Source: Ilyonectria destructans
Taxonomy: Eukaryota; Ascomycota; Sordariomycetes; Hypocreales; Nectriaceae
NCBI GenBank assembly: GCA_020740775.1
Contig: JAHEWK010000018.1
Span: forward strand, 1 to 64,000
DNA length: 64,000 nt
Direction: 5' to 3'
A model generated the notes under the pieces. That model saw only the letters and a program-made list of their open reading frames with translations, did not search any database and had not been told where the DNA came from. How positions within the stretch are numbered: the first letter of the stretch is position 1; each line of letters starts with the position of its first letter. Both the position numbers and the translations under genes were made by a program. This document shows positions 23,633 through 35,280 of this stretch, one piece after another.

Positions 23633-25521
23633 TTACATCGTTATTGCATGATAGGTAACAAGACCAAGACGCCTAGGCTCTGGAGAGATTTGGAGCTGTT
23701 CTTTCTCCATCTCGTGCTCGGCTGCGATATCCTCCTCTCGATGCCCTACAAACTTTGCCAATTCTTCATCAGGATTCCTCAAATAAGCAGCTGTATCCTT
23801 CCACTCCTCATGTAGCGCATCCAGTATATGATTTCTGCGCTCCAATATGACATCGATGGGCGTGACATAAAGGACACGTTTAATAAACCGGAGCGCACGA
23901 ACACTTCTGTGTTGGTTCAGCTTTGTACGTGGCGTGCGTTTGCGGGTGACGATGAAACGTCCAATGCGGCGCAGGCTTGTCGTAATTCTCTCTAGGAGAT
24001 CCTTGGCATATTTTTTGACCGCTGGAGCCCCAATGAAAAGAGAAATTAGTGCAAGTGCTGTGCTCGTGTATGGACTCCATGCGCCAATGTGCATCGGGGA
24101 TTCGGATTGCGGTAGCTCGTAAAGGTATATCTCGGCGACAACGAGGTTGGCCACGAGGAGCGGTACCGCGAGTACGGTGGCAAAAACAGCCCAGGCGTAC
24201 GTCATGAATGCTACCAGCTTTGCGACCTTACACTGCAGCGGGCCAGCACCTTGACCTTTGGGGCGACCGTCGAGAGGTAAGCGAAGCAAGAAGCCGTAAA
24301 CTCGCAACCGTGCCTCTCCTGGCTGGCTGCGTCCCAGGAAAGTAGCCCATATTCCCTGAAGTAGCACATAAGGAAGGACCCAGAGGATGTTCACCGCCCG
24401 CCTTAAGAAGTCCCACGTTGAGATGCTAGTCGCGAACAGGTTCACTTCCTTCTTGCTGAAGGCGGTAAGGTCTCGGCTTTCACGGAACATGGCGGCCCCT
24501 TGGAACGCCGGCGAAATGGGACAAGGATCCTGACAGCCATTGGCATCCAGAAACTCAGATGAAAAAAAGAAATAGGGCCAATTCGGATCCTGCCCTGCCT
24601 GTAAATCAAAGGTACCGTTGTCTGGAAGGCAGACTATTTCTGTTGCGTATGTGTAAGTTGCATATTCATAGCGACCGTATCGAGCGTCTGGTGATGGGTC
24701 GACGATGGCTACAAACATGAATGCGAAACCGATCGTAACCAAGACACCCCAAACAATCAATATTGTGCGTGACGCGGCATCTAGATGGTCTAGTCGTTTT
24801 TTGTCGCGGCAGACTTCTAGACGCTTCAGGCGCCTTTCGAACGTTCGCCGATGATGTGCCTCGTCCAGGTCCGCTTTCGTGACTATCTTGTTGTTCGGCT
24901 CGCCCATTCGCTTCTCGTTTATGCGGTGCATTTGGTGTCGGTCCCATTCCGCGAGTCTTTCACCTAATCGGTCGAACTTTTCTTTCTGTCGGCGAGCCTG
25001 TTTTGCGGGGTTTCCGGCGTTTCGAATGGTCGATGACCAGTTGAGCAGAGGGACGAGAACAGTGCATGAGACACTTAGTATGGCAGCCAGTGCGATAACA
25101 TCGAGTTCGCCCCATGCACGATTCGAACACCATAAAATGATTGCATGAATGGCCGCTGAACCAGAGTATGTCAGCGAGGCAGCGAGAGCTCCTATGTAGA
25201 GCCACGGATGGTGACGCAGCACTAGTGCTGCAATGATTGTTGCGTAAAACAGTGCCCGGGGGAGAAGGCAATAATTTCCCTACGCTGTACTTAGTCAAAT
25301 GAATAGGTTTGGACACCATCGAGAAGTTTTACGGAAATAGCATAGTGGCACAGCACCTGTACATGCTCCATGTGTTGCCCAGGGTCAAGGATGAATGAGG
25401 TAGCTTCTCGCGTGGTGTTTTTCGGCAGGGGACGGTAAGGCATCGTCGATTCAGCATTAATGCTGACGGCAAACATGGCGAATATTGCCCATGGCAGCCG
25501 GGTCAAGTTGCGCCGCGCCAT
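23633..25521 (-). CDS. Polytopic membrane protein, two exons, function unknown
   Basis: Exon 1 runs from ATG 25521 to 25333 and exon 2 from 25279 to 23633. The 53-base intron (GTAAAA..TAG, with GACTAAG as possible branch site) keeps the frame. The predicted protein is about 611 residues. Exon 1 encodes a signal peptide (MARRNLTRLPWAIFAMFAVS). Exon 2 opens with NYCLLPRALFYATIIAALVL and continues with several hydrophobic segments. A charged cytoplasmic-type loop rich in Arg, Lys and Glu follows about 80 residues into exon 2. A Cys-containing extracellular-type region (CLPDNGTF, CQDPCP) comes next, then three or four more membrane spans and a basic, acidic-ended tail. The layout fits a lineage-specific fungal membrane family without known function. 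The frame is intact; the splice sites are my prediction. It is the least damaged large gene in the island. Confidence 0.75.
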
Positions 25522-27229
25522 TATCGTAGAGGCGTTGAGATGGAAAGCCAGGAATGGGATGGGCTAAGTACTGGCGGGAATGGGCTGGATATTAGTACTT
25601 GGACTGCGGGTAATACGGCTCTCCCTGCAGATCTGCATATCTGTAGCCAGTAAAAACACACGACTATAGGCTGAATAAGCATGTTTCGATATCAGTGTTG
25701 GTGGCTTGCAGCAAGGCTGGAGTGACAGAGCACTTCGATCCAATCAGGAGCAAATCAAGCCCCGCAAGCTGAATCCTAGGGGCTCTAGCGCTTACATTTA
25801 TAACCTGATAGATGGTCCTTTCGATAAAATTAAGAAATATCTAAGGTATAAATAATTTTAAACTTTCTTTATTATATATTCTATCTTTTTTAACCTATTA
25901 ATACTTATATAGACTAATAAAAATAGATAATAATCTGTTACTTCTAATTTATATTCTGTTATTTAAGCTTTGAGTACCCAACTGGCTCCAGCTATAGAGG
26001 CACTTCTGTAGCTAAATAGATTTTATATTGTATTATTTAAAGCTAGAATAAGTGTCCAAAAAGTAGTAAAACCGGCTTTTTTATATAGTTAAAGGGGGAC
26101 CAGGGTTTTGTGACCAACCTCGGAGAGGTTGGCATGCCTGAAAGCCCCACTGCCAACGGGTAGGTCGGTCCGAGTATGCCCGAGAGGCGTAGCAACTACG
26201 ATCAGCAAACACTTATTTGTCGTATTCGCATGAAAGGCCACAACAGCAGCGTATGGCGAGAATCACGTAATGTTCGTGAGATCTTACACACAGTATATAT
26301 AGCTTGAAGTGGATTAACCAATACATCCTGTTAGAGAATACGCGTGCCAATGATGATAGGTATATAACTGGCATATCAGTGGCTATAGAGCGACAATCTG
26401 AACCAGCCGTCCCCTATATATAGGTAGCCGGCTAATGAAATCGAATTCGGCCTAAGATTGCAAAAGATTTATAAATTCTTGTTGCCATCGCCGCTGCTGG
26501 TAGTGCTGCCATCACAAAGCGAACCTTGTCGGCGTTAGAAGCAATATTACTTGAAAGCTGAGAACTCATGTCAACGTTACGGAAAGGTTTGAGATTTACC
26601 GACAGGACGACTCTTCGCATGCCTTGACAGCGGTAAGCTAACGTCAGGCTTCCACTGTTCTCTCCTACGTCTATAGCGATGAGAACTACGGTGGCCAGAC
26701 CAAGAGCTTCCTTATCTTTCAAATGGAGGGCGGAAGGTCTAGAAGAAAGACTAAGGTAGGTGAGGCGAAACGACAGGAGAATATTTTCTCGTGGCCAGTC
26801 GGATCAGGGACTTTTGGTAACAACGGTCGTGGTAAGCTCTTTGGCTGTTTTCAATTTTAACCCATAACTCAATTCCACCGTCGTACTCCACAAAGACAAA
26901 AGCAAAGCATAGCAAAGTCAAGAAGAACGTCCAAGACGAGGCGGTGAGGCTTAGTCTGCTTCAAAGCCTCAGCCACGTTCATCTCGAAGCGACCATAGGC
27001 ATCGAAGTTTATTCATACGCTTCGATATCACCTTGGTTAGTCCAACTTATAGCATCTCTCCAAACGAAAGGCACCCACATCGACTACGATACACCAGAAC
27101 CCCGCAGAAGTGGCACAGAGGACTCGCACAGGGGGCATTTGCACCTTGTCTATCTTACCAACTCCCAAGTCCGCTTTGTTTTGCTTCATCGTCTTTGTCT
27201 TCACCGTCTTTACCATATTCTGGGGAGCC
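25522..27229. other. Intergenic region with an AT-rich repeat fragment
   Basis: About 25,800-26,090 is AT-rich and TA-laden like the RIPped blocks and is probably a small transposon remnant. The rest has ordinary composition. A 96-codon minus frame (26432-26722) and overlapping short frames at 26.9-27.3 kb show no domain, and I do not call them genes. Confidence 0.35.
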
Positions 27230-29626
27230 TTAAATGTAGCTCTCGTCAGGCACATGGTCCGGTGGCGGTGGCCTCTGCCGCCGCGGGACGGCATCAATCA
27301 TGCCGACCAGGGCCTTCTGCAACCGTGAGTACCTTTTGCTGCCGCGGTCCCGGCCGCTGCTAAGAGCCTTTTGGTTGCCAGTGCAGTGGAGGGTAGATTC
27401 GCCGGCGACGTTGCTTGCCAGGACGTCGGCTTCCAGGCGGATGAGCATTTCGGTGGCTTCTTCGAGGCCCAGCCTAGAGGCCTTGTGCAGCGCCGTGTCG
27501 AAATCCCCATCGACGAGGCGGAGATCGGCGCCGTATTGGACTAGGAGCTCGATCAGGGCCGTTCCTTTGGCCTCCGATAGGCGGCCCTGTCCGATGTGGT
27601 GAAGTACGGCGGTAACACACGGCATGTATTCTGAGTTGTAGTCGTTCGCGTCGGCGCCCAGGTGGATGAGCATGTCGGTGGCTTTTTCGAGGCCCAGCCT
27701 AAAGGCCTTGTGTAGCGCCGTGTCGAAATCCCCATCGACGAGGCGGAGATCGGCGCCGTGTCGGACTAGGAGCTCGATCAGGGCCGTTCCGTTGGCCTCC
27801 GATAGGCGGCCCTGTCCGATGTGGTGAAGTACGGCGGTAACACACGGCATGTGTTCTGAGTTGTAGTCGTTCGCGTCGGCACCATTGAGGAGGAGAGTCT
27901 TGAAGTGACCGAACGGGAAGATATCTTGACTTTGGCCCGAGTCCGTGACAGACTCGAGATACTGGTGCAGGGGGTTAGAAATCGGAGAGCGCGGTATGGC
28001 CGCCCCGCCGCCGCCGTACGGGTCTATCGTGGCCATCCTGACCCTAACCCCCCCGGCAACCGCGAGGGCTATCGTCCTTGCCTGGTAGTTCGTTGTCCAT
28101 TTGGCCTGGTACTGCAGGGACTTTGCGACTTCATGCGCTACGGTCTGGCGGTTCGGCTCATGGAAGGCAAGTAAGCTGGCGAGGATGGGATGTGGCGCTC
28201 GGAGAAGTATACGCAGGCCCTCGGACACTTGGTAGAGCTCTGCAGCATCCATCGGTGTCGTTTGGAGCGGTAGTAAGGAGGAGAGGAATATTTGCCCCTG
28301 GCGGTTGAGAGCCAGGTGGTTGAAGCCCCTTACATAAACCTCCTTCAAGACATCAAGTAGCCCCTCTGGTTGGGTGCGTATCCACTGGGGGCCGAGAAGG
28401 TGCATAAAGGTCTCGCCGGTGAGGCTCTTAGTATTAATAGCCTGGGTGCCGACCCAACAGAGGAGCGTCTTAAATACCTCTACGGACGGGTTCCATCAAC
28501 TAGCAATATGCAGCACTATCTCGCTGAGCATATCCCTTCCGCAGTTAGCTAAGAAGTCATTATTTATCAAAACCCCAGCTCGGATGTCCGCGGGCACATC
28601 CTCCCCCCTGATGGCAGTAAGGAGCTTCCAGTGGAGGCAGTTACAACGATATCGGCAGCATAGGGTTATAACAAGGGTGGTATGGGAATTAGAGATAGTC
28701 TGGATTGCTCGGTTTGCTGGCTGCATTAAGCTTGCTTGGGCTGTTGCTGGCCTGTCAGAGCGCTCCGACGCCTTTAGTGCAGCATCTAATACCAAGAGGG
28801 ACGAGCTACCTAGTAGGCCGGAAAGAAGACTCTTGCTGGAACGATCGCTCTGGCTGGAGCTAAGGGAAAGAAGAGAACTTCAGACAGAACGCCAGCTCAG
28901 GAGGCTCCGGATTTCCATAAGCATAGATGAGGACGGTCGGGTTCGTGATACCTTGGGTATCACCTGTCGAACCCAAGAGAGCCGCACATGCTTGTGTTCA
29001 GCCGGCCTGCCGCAATTTACCGGCGCAGTTGGCTGGCCATCTTTTGGGTCGGGGATGGGGCATTGCAGAGCACCAAGGTCCTCGATGGAGTTGTTAGGGC
29101 CATAGCTGGAAACATAGGTGTGGCTGATGCACTGGGGATAGGCCAAGGCTTCACTGGAGAAGGTGTTTGACGGGTTGCTTGCCGAGTTGCTTGTTGGGTT
29201 GCTCGTCGCGGATATGTCTCTAGAACGGCCATCGGCGACGGGCTTGGGCCTGCGCGCCAGTGCCTTTTGTGAGCGGCGATCCCTCACGGAGCGTTGCCAG
29301 GCGACACGCAGCCTCGCTGCTTCTCGTGAGCGCGGCCGAAGCTTCAGGTAGTCCAGCTTGCCACGCTTGTCGGCGAGGAGTGAGTGTAAGGCTGTCTGCG
29401 TAGATCTCTTCTGCGACTTGAACCGTCTACGGGTACGGCTTCTGTTAGTTTATGTCACTATGGGCGGATACCAGGTGTCCTACTCTCCCATCTGCTGCTG
29501 GGCCAGCGCTGTCATGAGCCCGCTTATGTCCTCGGTGCTGAGGTTGGTGTACAGGTAGAGCTTGACCAGGGCGTGGCGCATGCCAGGGTGCTTCCAAACC
29601 CGAGCAGCAGTGTTTGGCCGAGCCAT
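27230..29626 (-). pseudogene. Ankyrin-repeat protein gene with two in-frame TGA codons
   Basis: One frame can be followed for almost 2.4 kb. Exon 1 (29626-29484) starts MARPNTAARVWKHPGMRHAL. A 42-base predicted intron (GTAGGA..CTAACAG) leads in phase to exon 2 from 29441. The N-terminus (HALVKLYLYTNLS, then STQTALHSLLADKRGKLDYL) resembles the helical region found ahead of some fungal ankyrin or NACHT proteins. Ankyrin units fill the C-terminal part (ELLVRHGADLRLVDGDFDT, MLIHLGADA). The frame is broken by TGA at 28880-28882 and at 28496-28498 (LHIAS-stop-WNPSVEVF), with coding sense continuing on both sides. Both could come from CGA by one transition, but an undetected intron at the first site is possible. 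The frame ends at 27230. Confidence 0.65.
27428..27877 (-). repeat. 225-bp in-frame tandem duplication inside the ankyrin gene
   Basis: 27428-27652 and 27653-27877 are near-identical copies. The period is exactly 225 bases (75 codons, about two ankyrin units), so the frame is preserved. Differences are scattered single bases, several of them changing residues, such as HGADL against YGADL. This is a recent repeat-unit expansion of the kind common in fungal recognition proteins. Confidence 0.9.
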
Positions 29627-29639
29627 GAGTTACTTGTTG

Positions 29640-30297
29640 GGGGATTAACTAGTAAGTTCGAAAGAGGACAATGTCCAATATATCAATCAAGCTGGAGAAG
29701 ACGGGATTCACAGGGGAAGAGGGAGAGGGACAGGGACAGGAGATGGGTCAGCGACAGCCCGGTGAGAGAGAGAGAGCAGCCATCGCTCGTCATCCCCCAT
29801 GCGGGAGCTGAGTCGAGAGCTGTCCTGGATGGAGCCTTGATCTTGTTGGAACCTGCCCCCCGCTTAGGGGGATGTCACAGGCGGGGATCGCGCAAAAACA
29901 CCTCGTCCAATCAATCAACAGCAAGCCTTGCCTACTTAAGTTGCTGAAACACGCCTCCCTTTTTGCACGCCTCTATCGCCACCAAGCCACCGTGCTAGGA
30001 GAGGACGGATGCGCCACCTCCACGCCAAAGAAAAGGAGGTGGCGGTGAGGGTTTATTCGTTATTGTTGTCGCAGGTTTCAAACACAGCCACATACCCCAG
30101 CTTCCCCGCTGAGGCGACTCTGTCATTCATTTCTATCGACGCTTGTGCCATCGCAGGACCGGCCGGTGGTGCAACAACCATGACGTGCAACAACCACGAC
30201 GCTGCGCGTATGCAAACCAAAGATGCCGCGCAAAAACCCACACAGGGCCGGCCTGTCGTGCAAAAACCCAACGCAATTTCCGCCGTCGCTCAAAAAG
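29640..30297. other. Divergent intergenic region
   Basis: The region lies between the ankyrin gene, which reads left, and the small membrane-protein gene, which reads right. It holds purine-rich GAGAG repeats near 29,710-29,775. A plus-strand frame (30009 onward) only continues the downstream exon upstream of its likely ATG. No further gene was recognised. Confidence 0.4.
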
Positions 30298-30306
30298 ATA
30301 AAAGGC
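30298..30306 (+). promoter_or_regulatory. TATA-like element of the small membrane-protein gene
   Basis: ATAAAAGGC lies about 93 bases before the ATG at 30399. A pyrimidine- and CAA-rich leader (TTTTCAACATCAACCCC) lies between them, which is a common fungal promoter arrangement. This is inferred from sequence only. Confidence 0.4.
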
Positions 30307-30398
30307 GCCCGGTCGAAAGTAACGCAATTCTACCATACTCATACATATCAATTTTCAACATCAACCCCAACTCTTACACGCCGCTACCTGAGAAAGCC

Positions 30399-30702
30399 AT
30401 GTCCACCTGGATGAATTGCACCCATGAGACTTGGGCTAACTGCACCAACGCCGCACCTGCCGGATCTCCTCTTCAACCCTCGGATGCCAGCTCTACAGAT
30501 GATGGTGGCGTGGCCACCATCATATTCGGGGCTATAGGCATTTCCTTGTCCGCTGCTACTGTTTTGCTTGCTTGGAGAAAAGCTCGCCTTGCAGTTCGTC
30601 CACAAAGTCCCGTCGAGGTATTGTCTTCCCCTCTTCCAGTTTTGCTAGCCTGGATAGCTAACTCGTTTCACTAAGCTTGAAGCAAACATAGAATTAGTCT
30701 GA
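30399..30702 (+). CDS. Small single-pass membrane protein, two exons
   Basis: Exon 1 (30399-30617) begins MSTWMNCTHETWANCTNAAP. It has NxT-type glycosylation sites and one hydrophobic segment (VATIIFGAIGISLSAATVLL) followed by a basic stop-transfer WRKAR. A textbook 58-base intron (GTATTG, GCTAAC branch site, CTAAG acceptor) joins in phase to exon 2 (30676-30702), which adds LEANIELV and a TGA. The product is about 81 residues. The N-terminus is predicted outside, with a short acidic tail inside. Small one-helix proteins of this shape are common in Eurotiales genomes; their function is unknown. The ATG was chosen because the TATA-like box and leader sit just upstream. Confidence 0.65.
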
Positions 30703-30778
30703 GGTATAAGGATGGAGGAGAGTGTAAAAGCAGGCTAAATAACAATGTCTCTATTTGCTATTTTATAATTTAAGATAG

Positions 30779-30999
30779 TAAACTTATTTAGTTTTTTTAG
30801 CTCTACTCAATATTATCAGATAAATTAAAGCTATACAGTGTTCTCAAACAGTAGAGATAAACAGTAAGTGCTACACCCAGCACCAGAAATAACAGTAGCT
30901 GAATAATAATAATAGTAAGACTTATATATTATAACTTTTATTATTTAATCTATCTGATAATATTGAGTAAAGCTATAAAAAAAACTAAAGAACTTTTAT
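30779..30999. mobile_element. MITE-like element with ~40-bp terminal inverted repeats
   Basis: TTAGTTTTTTTAGCTCTACT with the bases following it, at about 30787-30828, is matched by the reverse complement at about 30940-30988, with a few mismatches. Both arms share TACTCAATATTATCAGATA. The loop of about 110 bases has no coding potential. The target duplication could not be defined because the flanks are AT-rich. Confidence 0.6.
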
Positions 31000-31069
31000 T
31001 GTATAAATTAAATCTTTTAAATTTATATATATAATTATTCAAGAACTGATAATTAAATTATAATATTAA

Positions 31070-31155
31070 GAGGTTAGGGTGCCCTAGTATACAGATACCC
31101 AGAGCGGGGACTAGAAGCTTAACAGTAAAAAAAAAACACCAACAATAGTATCAAC
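31070..31155 (+). repeat. Dispersed ~85-bp repeat, copy 1
   Basis: It begins AGAGGTTAGGGTGCCCTAGT, ends in a run of ten A followed by CACCAACAATAGTATCAACA, and contains GGGGACTAGAAGCTTAACAG. It matches the copies at 31250-31335 and, inverted, 38140-38225. The A-run could be the tail of a non-autonomous retroelement; this is inferred. Confidence 0.7.
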
Positions 31156-31249
31156 AATATTGAATTATAATATAAATTTAAAATAAGCTATATTTTTATT
31201 TTTATTTTAAAAGATATTTAATATTATATTATAGAATCCTCCTTAACAT

Positions 31250-31335
31250 TATCAAGAGGTAAGGTGCCCTACTAGTACACGCACCCGGAGGAGGGACTGG
31301 AGGCTTGACAGTAAAAAAAAAAACAATAGATCAAT
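31250..31335 (+). repeat. Dispersed ~85-bp repeat, copy 2
   Basis: It shares AAGAGGTAAGGTGCCCTA, the GGGACTGGAGGCTTGACAG block and the A-run with copy 1, about 180 bases downstream of it. It is less AT-shifted in its centre than copy 1, so the two have eroded independently. Confidence 0.7.
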
Positions 31336-31340
31336 AGCAC

Positions 31341-31784
31341 AGACCAAATACCCGGCCCACAGATTCACTACTTAATGTTATAATAGGCTCTTCTAGCAAT
31401 ACTGCCCCCTAAGCTAGTAATACTCGCCCCGCAATACTCGCAGCAAAGCCACTCAGTCACCTTAGGTGTCTTATAAGTGTTATTTCAATTACCGGCCGCT
31501 CTGCCATACGCTCTTTTCGCAACGATTCGAGACCTTGCTCGAGGTTCTTCCACGGAATCGGAGACGATCGCTGCCTCCGAACGTCATGTAGTCTGTTTCA
31601 AAACTGTGAAGTAAGAAATTGAGGACAAGCTGGACGTGGAATCGAGTCACCGCCGATGACAATTTGACAGTTGTCTGAGGAGCATCCCATCACAGCAAGG
31701 TTGCCAGGTCAGCGCCATATATGTAGCTGTACTCTAAGGACTGAGGACTCAACCTCGAGGATTTTAACATTTACTAAGCAAGCA
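31341..31784. other. Intergenic, no gene recognised
   Basis: Ordinary base composition from about 31,400. No reading frame with a recognisable product is present. Confidence 0.3.
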
Positions 31785-32200
31785 ACTGTGCTTTTTGCCA
31801 TAGTACCAGCAACCTCGCCCTTGAAGGAGCAAACAGCTCTCAAATGACCACCCTTACTTCAGTATACCCTGGCGATCATCAAGCCCAAGCTGTTCGGCGC
31901 CGGCGCCGGCGTCAAAGATCACATCGCTCTCGGGTGGAGTAAATGAATGAATGCCACGCCTGGATTAAAGAACAAGACAGCTCAAAGATGTTACGATGAT
32001 TACTCATTCCAGGAAAAGTTCCTATCAATAACTACTTCAGTCACCAATTCGACTCTCTCAACGACGTCATAATCAACCCCCATAACCGTGAGGTCTACTT
32101 TACTGATACCCTCTGCGGCTACCTTTTGGACATCCGCCACGGCGACGACGAGGATATCATCACTGCGGAGGGCGTATCCAACGCGGGTCTAGGCGTGTAG
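31785..32200 (+). pseudogene. SMP-30/gluconolactonase (lactonohydrolase) fragment
   Basis: From 32011 the frame reads VPINNYFSHQF, SLNDVIINPHNREVYFTDT and CGYLLDIRH. This is the characteristic core of SMP-30/gluconolactonase-like beta-propeller enzymes, which hydrolyse sugar lactones. An upstream piece near 31,785-31,880 (LALEGANSSQM..) may be the preceding exon, with an acceptor TTCCAG at 32010. After the DTLCGYL core the match is lost and a TAG ends the frame at 32198. Roughly two thirds of a normal enzyme is missing, so this is a truncated relic. Confidence 0.65.
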
Positions 32201-33597
32201 CAGGCTGTGAACTTAAGTCAGGCCTGCGTAGAGCTGGTCTGAGCTCCGTGTCGTGCTCGTTGTGCATCGATCAAATATAATCAAAGTTTCCCAGACCACC
32301 AAGATCCCATTTCGCCATGCTTTGCCGACGTCTGAGGTTGATTATAGCATGTTTGAATTAAGAATCAGTAACTAGGAACAGAGAAAAGACACTAATGCAG
32401 AAAGTAGTTTCAAACGACTCCCTCTCAAGTCTGGACCACCACTCACGCTGTCTCAGCTGCTGTAGCCACTTGCCTAGATCCTAACTATTAGATCGGTAGA
32501 GCTTCAGAATGTAATGTTGATCGTTGTCATAGCCCACATGAACCTCAAGCCATCCTTTAACGTCCGTTTGAAAAACTGCCTATGGATTACAGACAACGCC
32601 AAGACAGGACCCAACAACGGGTAATCGCTGCCCGTCTAAAGAGAAATGGCCCAAGCCAATTCGGTTGACTGTTCAGTGACAGTTATATTCGGCGTAGTGC
32701 TAGAAATACTGGGCCAGCTATATACTGCCTGCCTTCACCTACGCTCATAAACGTCAAAGATGGTCTTGACAGCAGGCCTAGCTGAGGCATGTTAATCTCC
32801 AAGAACCAGATACGAAATGGAAGGTTAGACTACTAAGTCAAAGCCTCGCTCTTCCTCCTCCGCAAGTTGTGCTCAGTCTCAGCTCCTTTTGGGACTACGA
32901 GCGTATGCTTCCAAACAACACGCCTCTTCAAGTCCATTATATTCTCCTACCTAGCCAATTCACCAAGCAAGGATCGACAGACCTAGGCATACTGTTCTTG
33001 TCCGTCGCCTTGGACGGAGCTAGGTGCAACACAGATAACTTATTTAAACCGGCATCACAAGCGGAGCGGCATCTCCCTGGCTAGCTGTGGCACCACCGCT
33101 AGTAAGGTAGACATTCAAGGCTGTCAGCTGCTCAGTGCTCTCTCTATATGCTTAGTCGTCGAGTCATGGAGCAACCCGAAGTTCGATGAGGGGATGGATA
33201 TTGCTGCTAGGGTTGAGCTTGATAGCGCCAGGCGTGTTTTACACCTTACCTCTCTGACTAAAGCATCAATTGCCTTCAGGAAATACACACAACTGCCGCG
33301 CATATGCTGCGTCCACATATCTTATGAACCGCAATCCCCAGAGCACTTATACCAGGATCCGTCCCCGGATTCTGATAGGTCGCCTCGCACTCTAGCTGAA
33401 TCCCTTTGTACTAGCTTGACTAGAGGAGGAAGATGGGAAGGCGGCCTAGTAAGTGTCTAGCAACTATAAGAGCCGAGGTTGGAGCGATGCGACATGCTCT
33501 GCCTCTACAGCCTGATCAATAAAGCACTTTGTCTTGGCTGATGACTGAGCTGCATTCAGCCTACTAAATCAATCTCCATAATCTGCCATATAGGCAT
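32201..33597. other. No gene recognised
   Basis: Short frames occur at 32869-33084 and 33194-33460 (plus) and 33124-33318 (minus), without domains or splice logic. Part of the region just upstream of 33.6 kb may be the decayed N-terminal half of the MULE-type transposase that follows. Confidence 0.3.
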
Positions 33598-34198
33598 ATG
33601 ACTACCATGCCCACTCTGACCTCAAAGAGTGAGGAAAAAATCCCTCAGATATCTTCTTCTCTCGCCGACCTGTACAGGCTCTTTTACACACTCTCAAGGC
33701 CTGCCTTGTGTTCACAAATTGGATTGTTTCTTAGCTCAGGACCAAACTCTGCAACTCGAAGACTTCCATCCACATTGGCACCTGCATCGGGAAGATTCTC
33801 CACGACCACTCCTAGAACCCCGTCGGCGCATCGATCCAGTTGTCACCACTTCGTCCTTACCGCTGTCGAGTGTTCGAAGAGAACTCAGTGGTTTCGAAGT
33901 CATCGAGAACGTCAGAGCTACAAGAACGCCTCCTCTGTGCAGCAAATGTCATATGCTGGGTCACATAATAATTTCGAAAGATTGTCCATTGAGATATTCA
34001 GAACTAAGAGCACTGCCAGCTGTTTTTTCAAAGCTGCCAAAGACTCAATTGCAACATTTGCGATGGATACCGGACCCAACATCAGAGCAGCCGCTTCTAC
34101 CTTCGACGACAACATTTGAGCAGATACAATGGCAGTCAGTCATCACCCCGGAAGAGTTCGGATTTGAGTCTGATGCGGCTTCGGAGCACTCTCTATAG
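33598..34198 (+). pseudogene. MULE-type transposase C-terminal fragment (SWIM plus zinc knuckle)
   Basis: The frame from 33629 carries a SWIM-like pattern, CTGSFTHSQGLPCVHKL, then LQLEDFHPHWHL. About 70 residues on comes a Cys/His knuckle, LCSKCHMLGH followed by KDCPLRYSEL. This order is typical of the C-terminus of fungal Mutator-like (MULE/Hop) transposases. The catalytic DDE domain is not readable upstream and no start codon suits the frame, so this is an immobile fragment. No terminal inverted repeats were seen. Confidence 0.6.
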
Positions 34199-35280
34199 CT
34201 AGCCACCGAATCGGGGCTTGGTGTTGAGGAAGCAACCACAACCGAACCATCCGCAGAGCCATTCTTTCAGCCACCTAGAGAACCTATGCCTCGGTTGCCT
34301 ACAATCCCTCCCTGCGGGTCATCACCACCACCCCGCCGCTAACTGGGTGAGGGATGCGTTGCGGGTCCCTTGTTCAGATTTCCTCTCAGCGATGACGGCC
34401 CTTCTTCTTCGCCTCCTTTGGCAGTAAGTCCTATTGAGGGCCCTAGCTCACACTGTGAGGCTTGGCCACATGTGACATCGATGGCCTTTACCTCCAATGT
34501 AGGAGAAGAGCTGGGTCACGACGGTGGTGGTGAGCCGTTTCGCTGCGAATGTATATTCTTCACCATCCTGGTTGATTACATCGCAATCTGGTTCGATCTC
34601 TGATACCAACTCTGACAACCTCGTCCCGACCCAACTTGTGTGGTGGCTTGTACTCGATCGCGAGACAAAACCCCATGTCCACTAATTTAGAGCAGCACTT
34701 ATCTAGGCAAATTTCCGTTGTAATCTACATTTCTTAACCGCTTGGCGCATGTAACCCGATCAATGCCGCCTTTGAACCTCTGAATACTCTCATCGAACCA
34801 GTTCTTGACCTCGACCTCATCGCACAAGTCCAATGCATCGTCACAGACCGTGAGCCCTCCATATATATATGAAATGGCCCACATGTCAAGGTTTGATGTC
34901 CGCATGCCCTGCAGTGGTTCCTGCAATAGTTATGATCAGCCTAAGTGTTAATACAATAATGGCCTACGCTGCTGAAGACCCGAAAACCGCCCTCGTATGC
35001 ATTGAGTCGCTTTTCCTCCCCCTCTATCTCTGACAGAGCCCCCGCCGCTGCATTAGGACAGAAGTCTCCCCGCCGATTGCCCCCCCAGCTCCCCACGTGC
35101 TCATGGTCCTCTCGACTGCCGATTACTCCATTCATCGCAGCTGAGGCGCCCTACTGGAAGACAAGTCATCTACGACATAATCCCTGGCATAGAGGTGACA
35201 GACAACATGTTGACCGAGGCCGCACAAGAAAAGAAACCTAACTCCCCCAACCATCCTAAACACACCAATCTGCCAAAGTC
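34199..35280. other. Intergenic with an unrecognised minus-strand frame
   Basis: A minus frame at 34699-34926 reads like genuine but decayed protein (GLTVCDDALDLCDEVEVKNW), ending at a stop. I do not recognise the family and could not connect it to a start. The Pro/Ser-rich plus frames here look like composition artefacts. Confidence 0.3.

Larger units (their letters stand above)
30703..31340. repeat. AT-rich block containing two nested small repeats
   Basis: AT-rich, TA-laden DNA follows the small membrane-protein gene. It contains the inverted-repeat element at 30779-30999 and two copies of the dispersed ~85-base repeat. No coding sequence is visible. Confidence 0.6.

Noticed and set aside
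26432..26722. 96-codon minus frame
   Set aside because: No domain, no neighbouring exon and no recognisable family. Its length is within chance expectation for this composition.
30009..30398. Upstream extension of the small membrane protein to a 221-codon protein
   Set aside because: The extension is low-complexity and crosses a TATA-like box and leader. The ATG at 30399 with the clean downstream intron is the better model.
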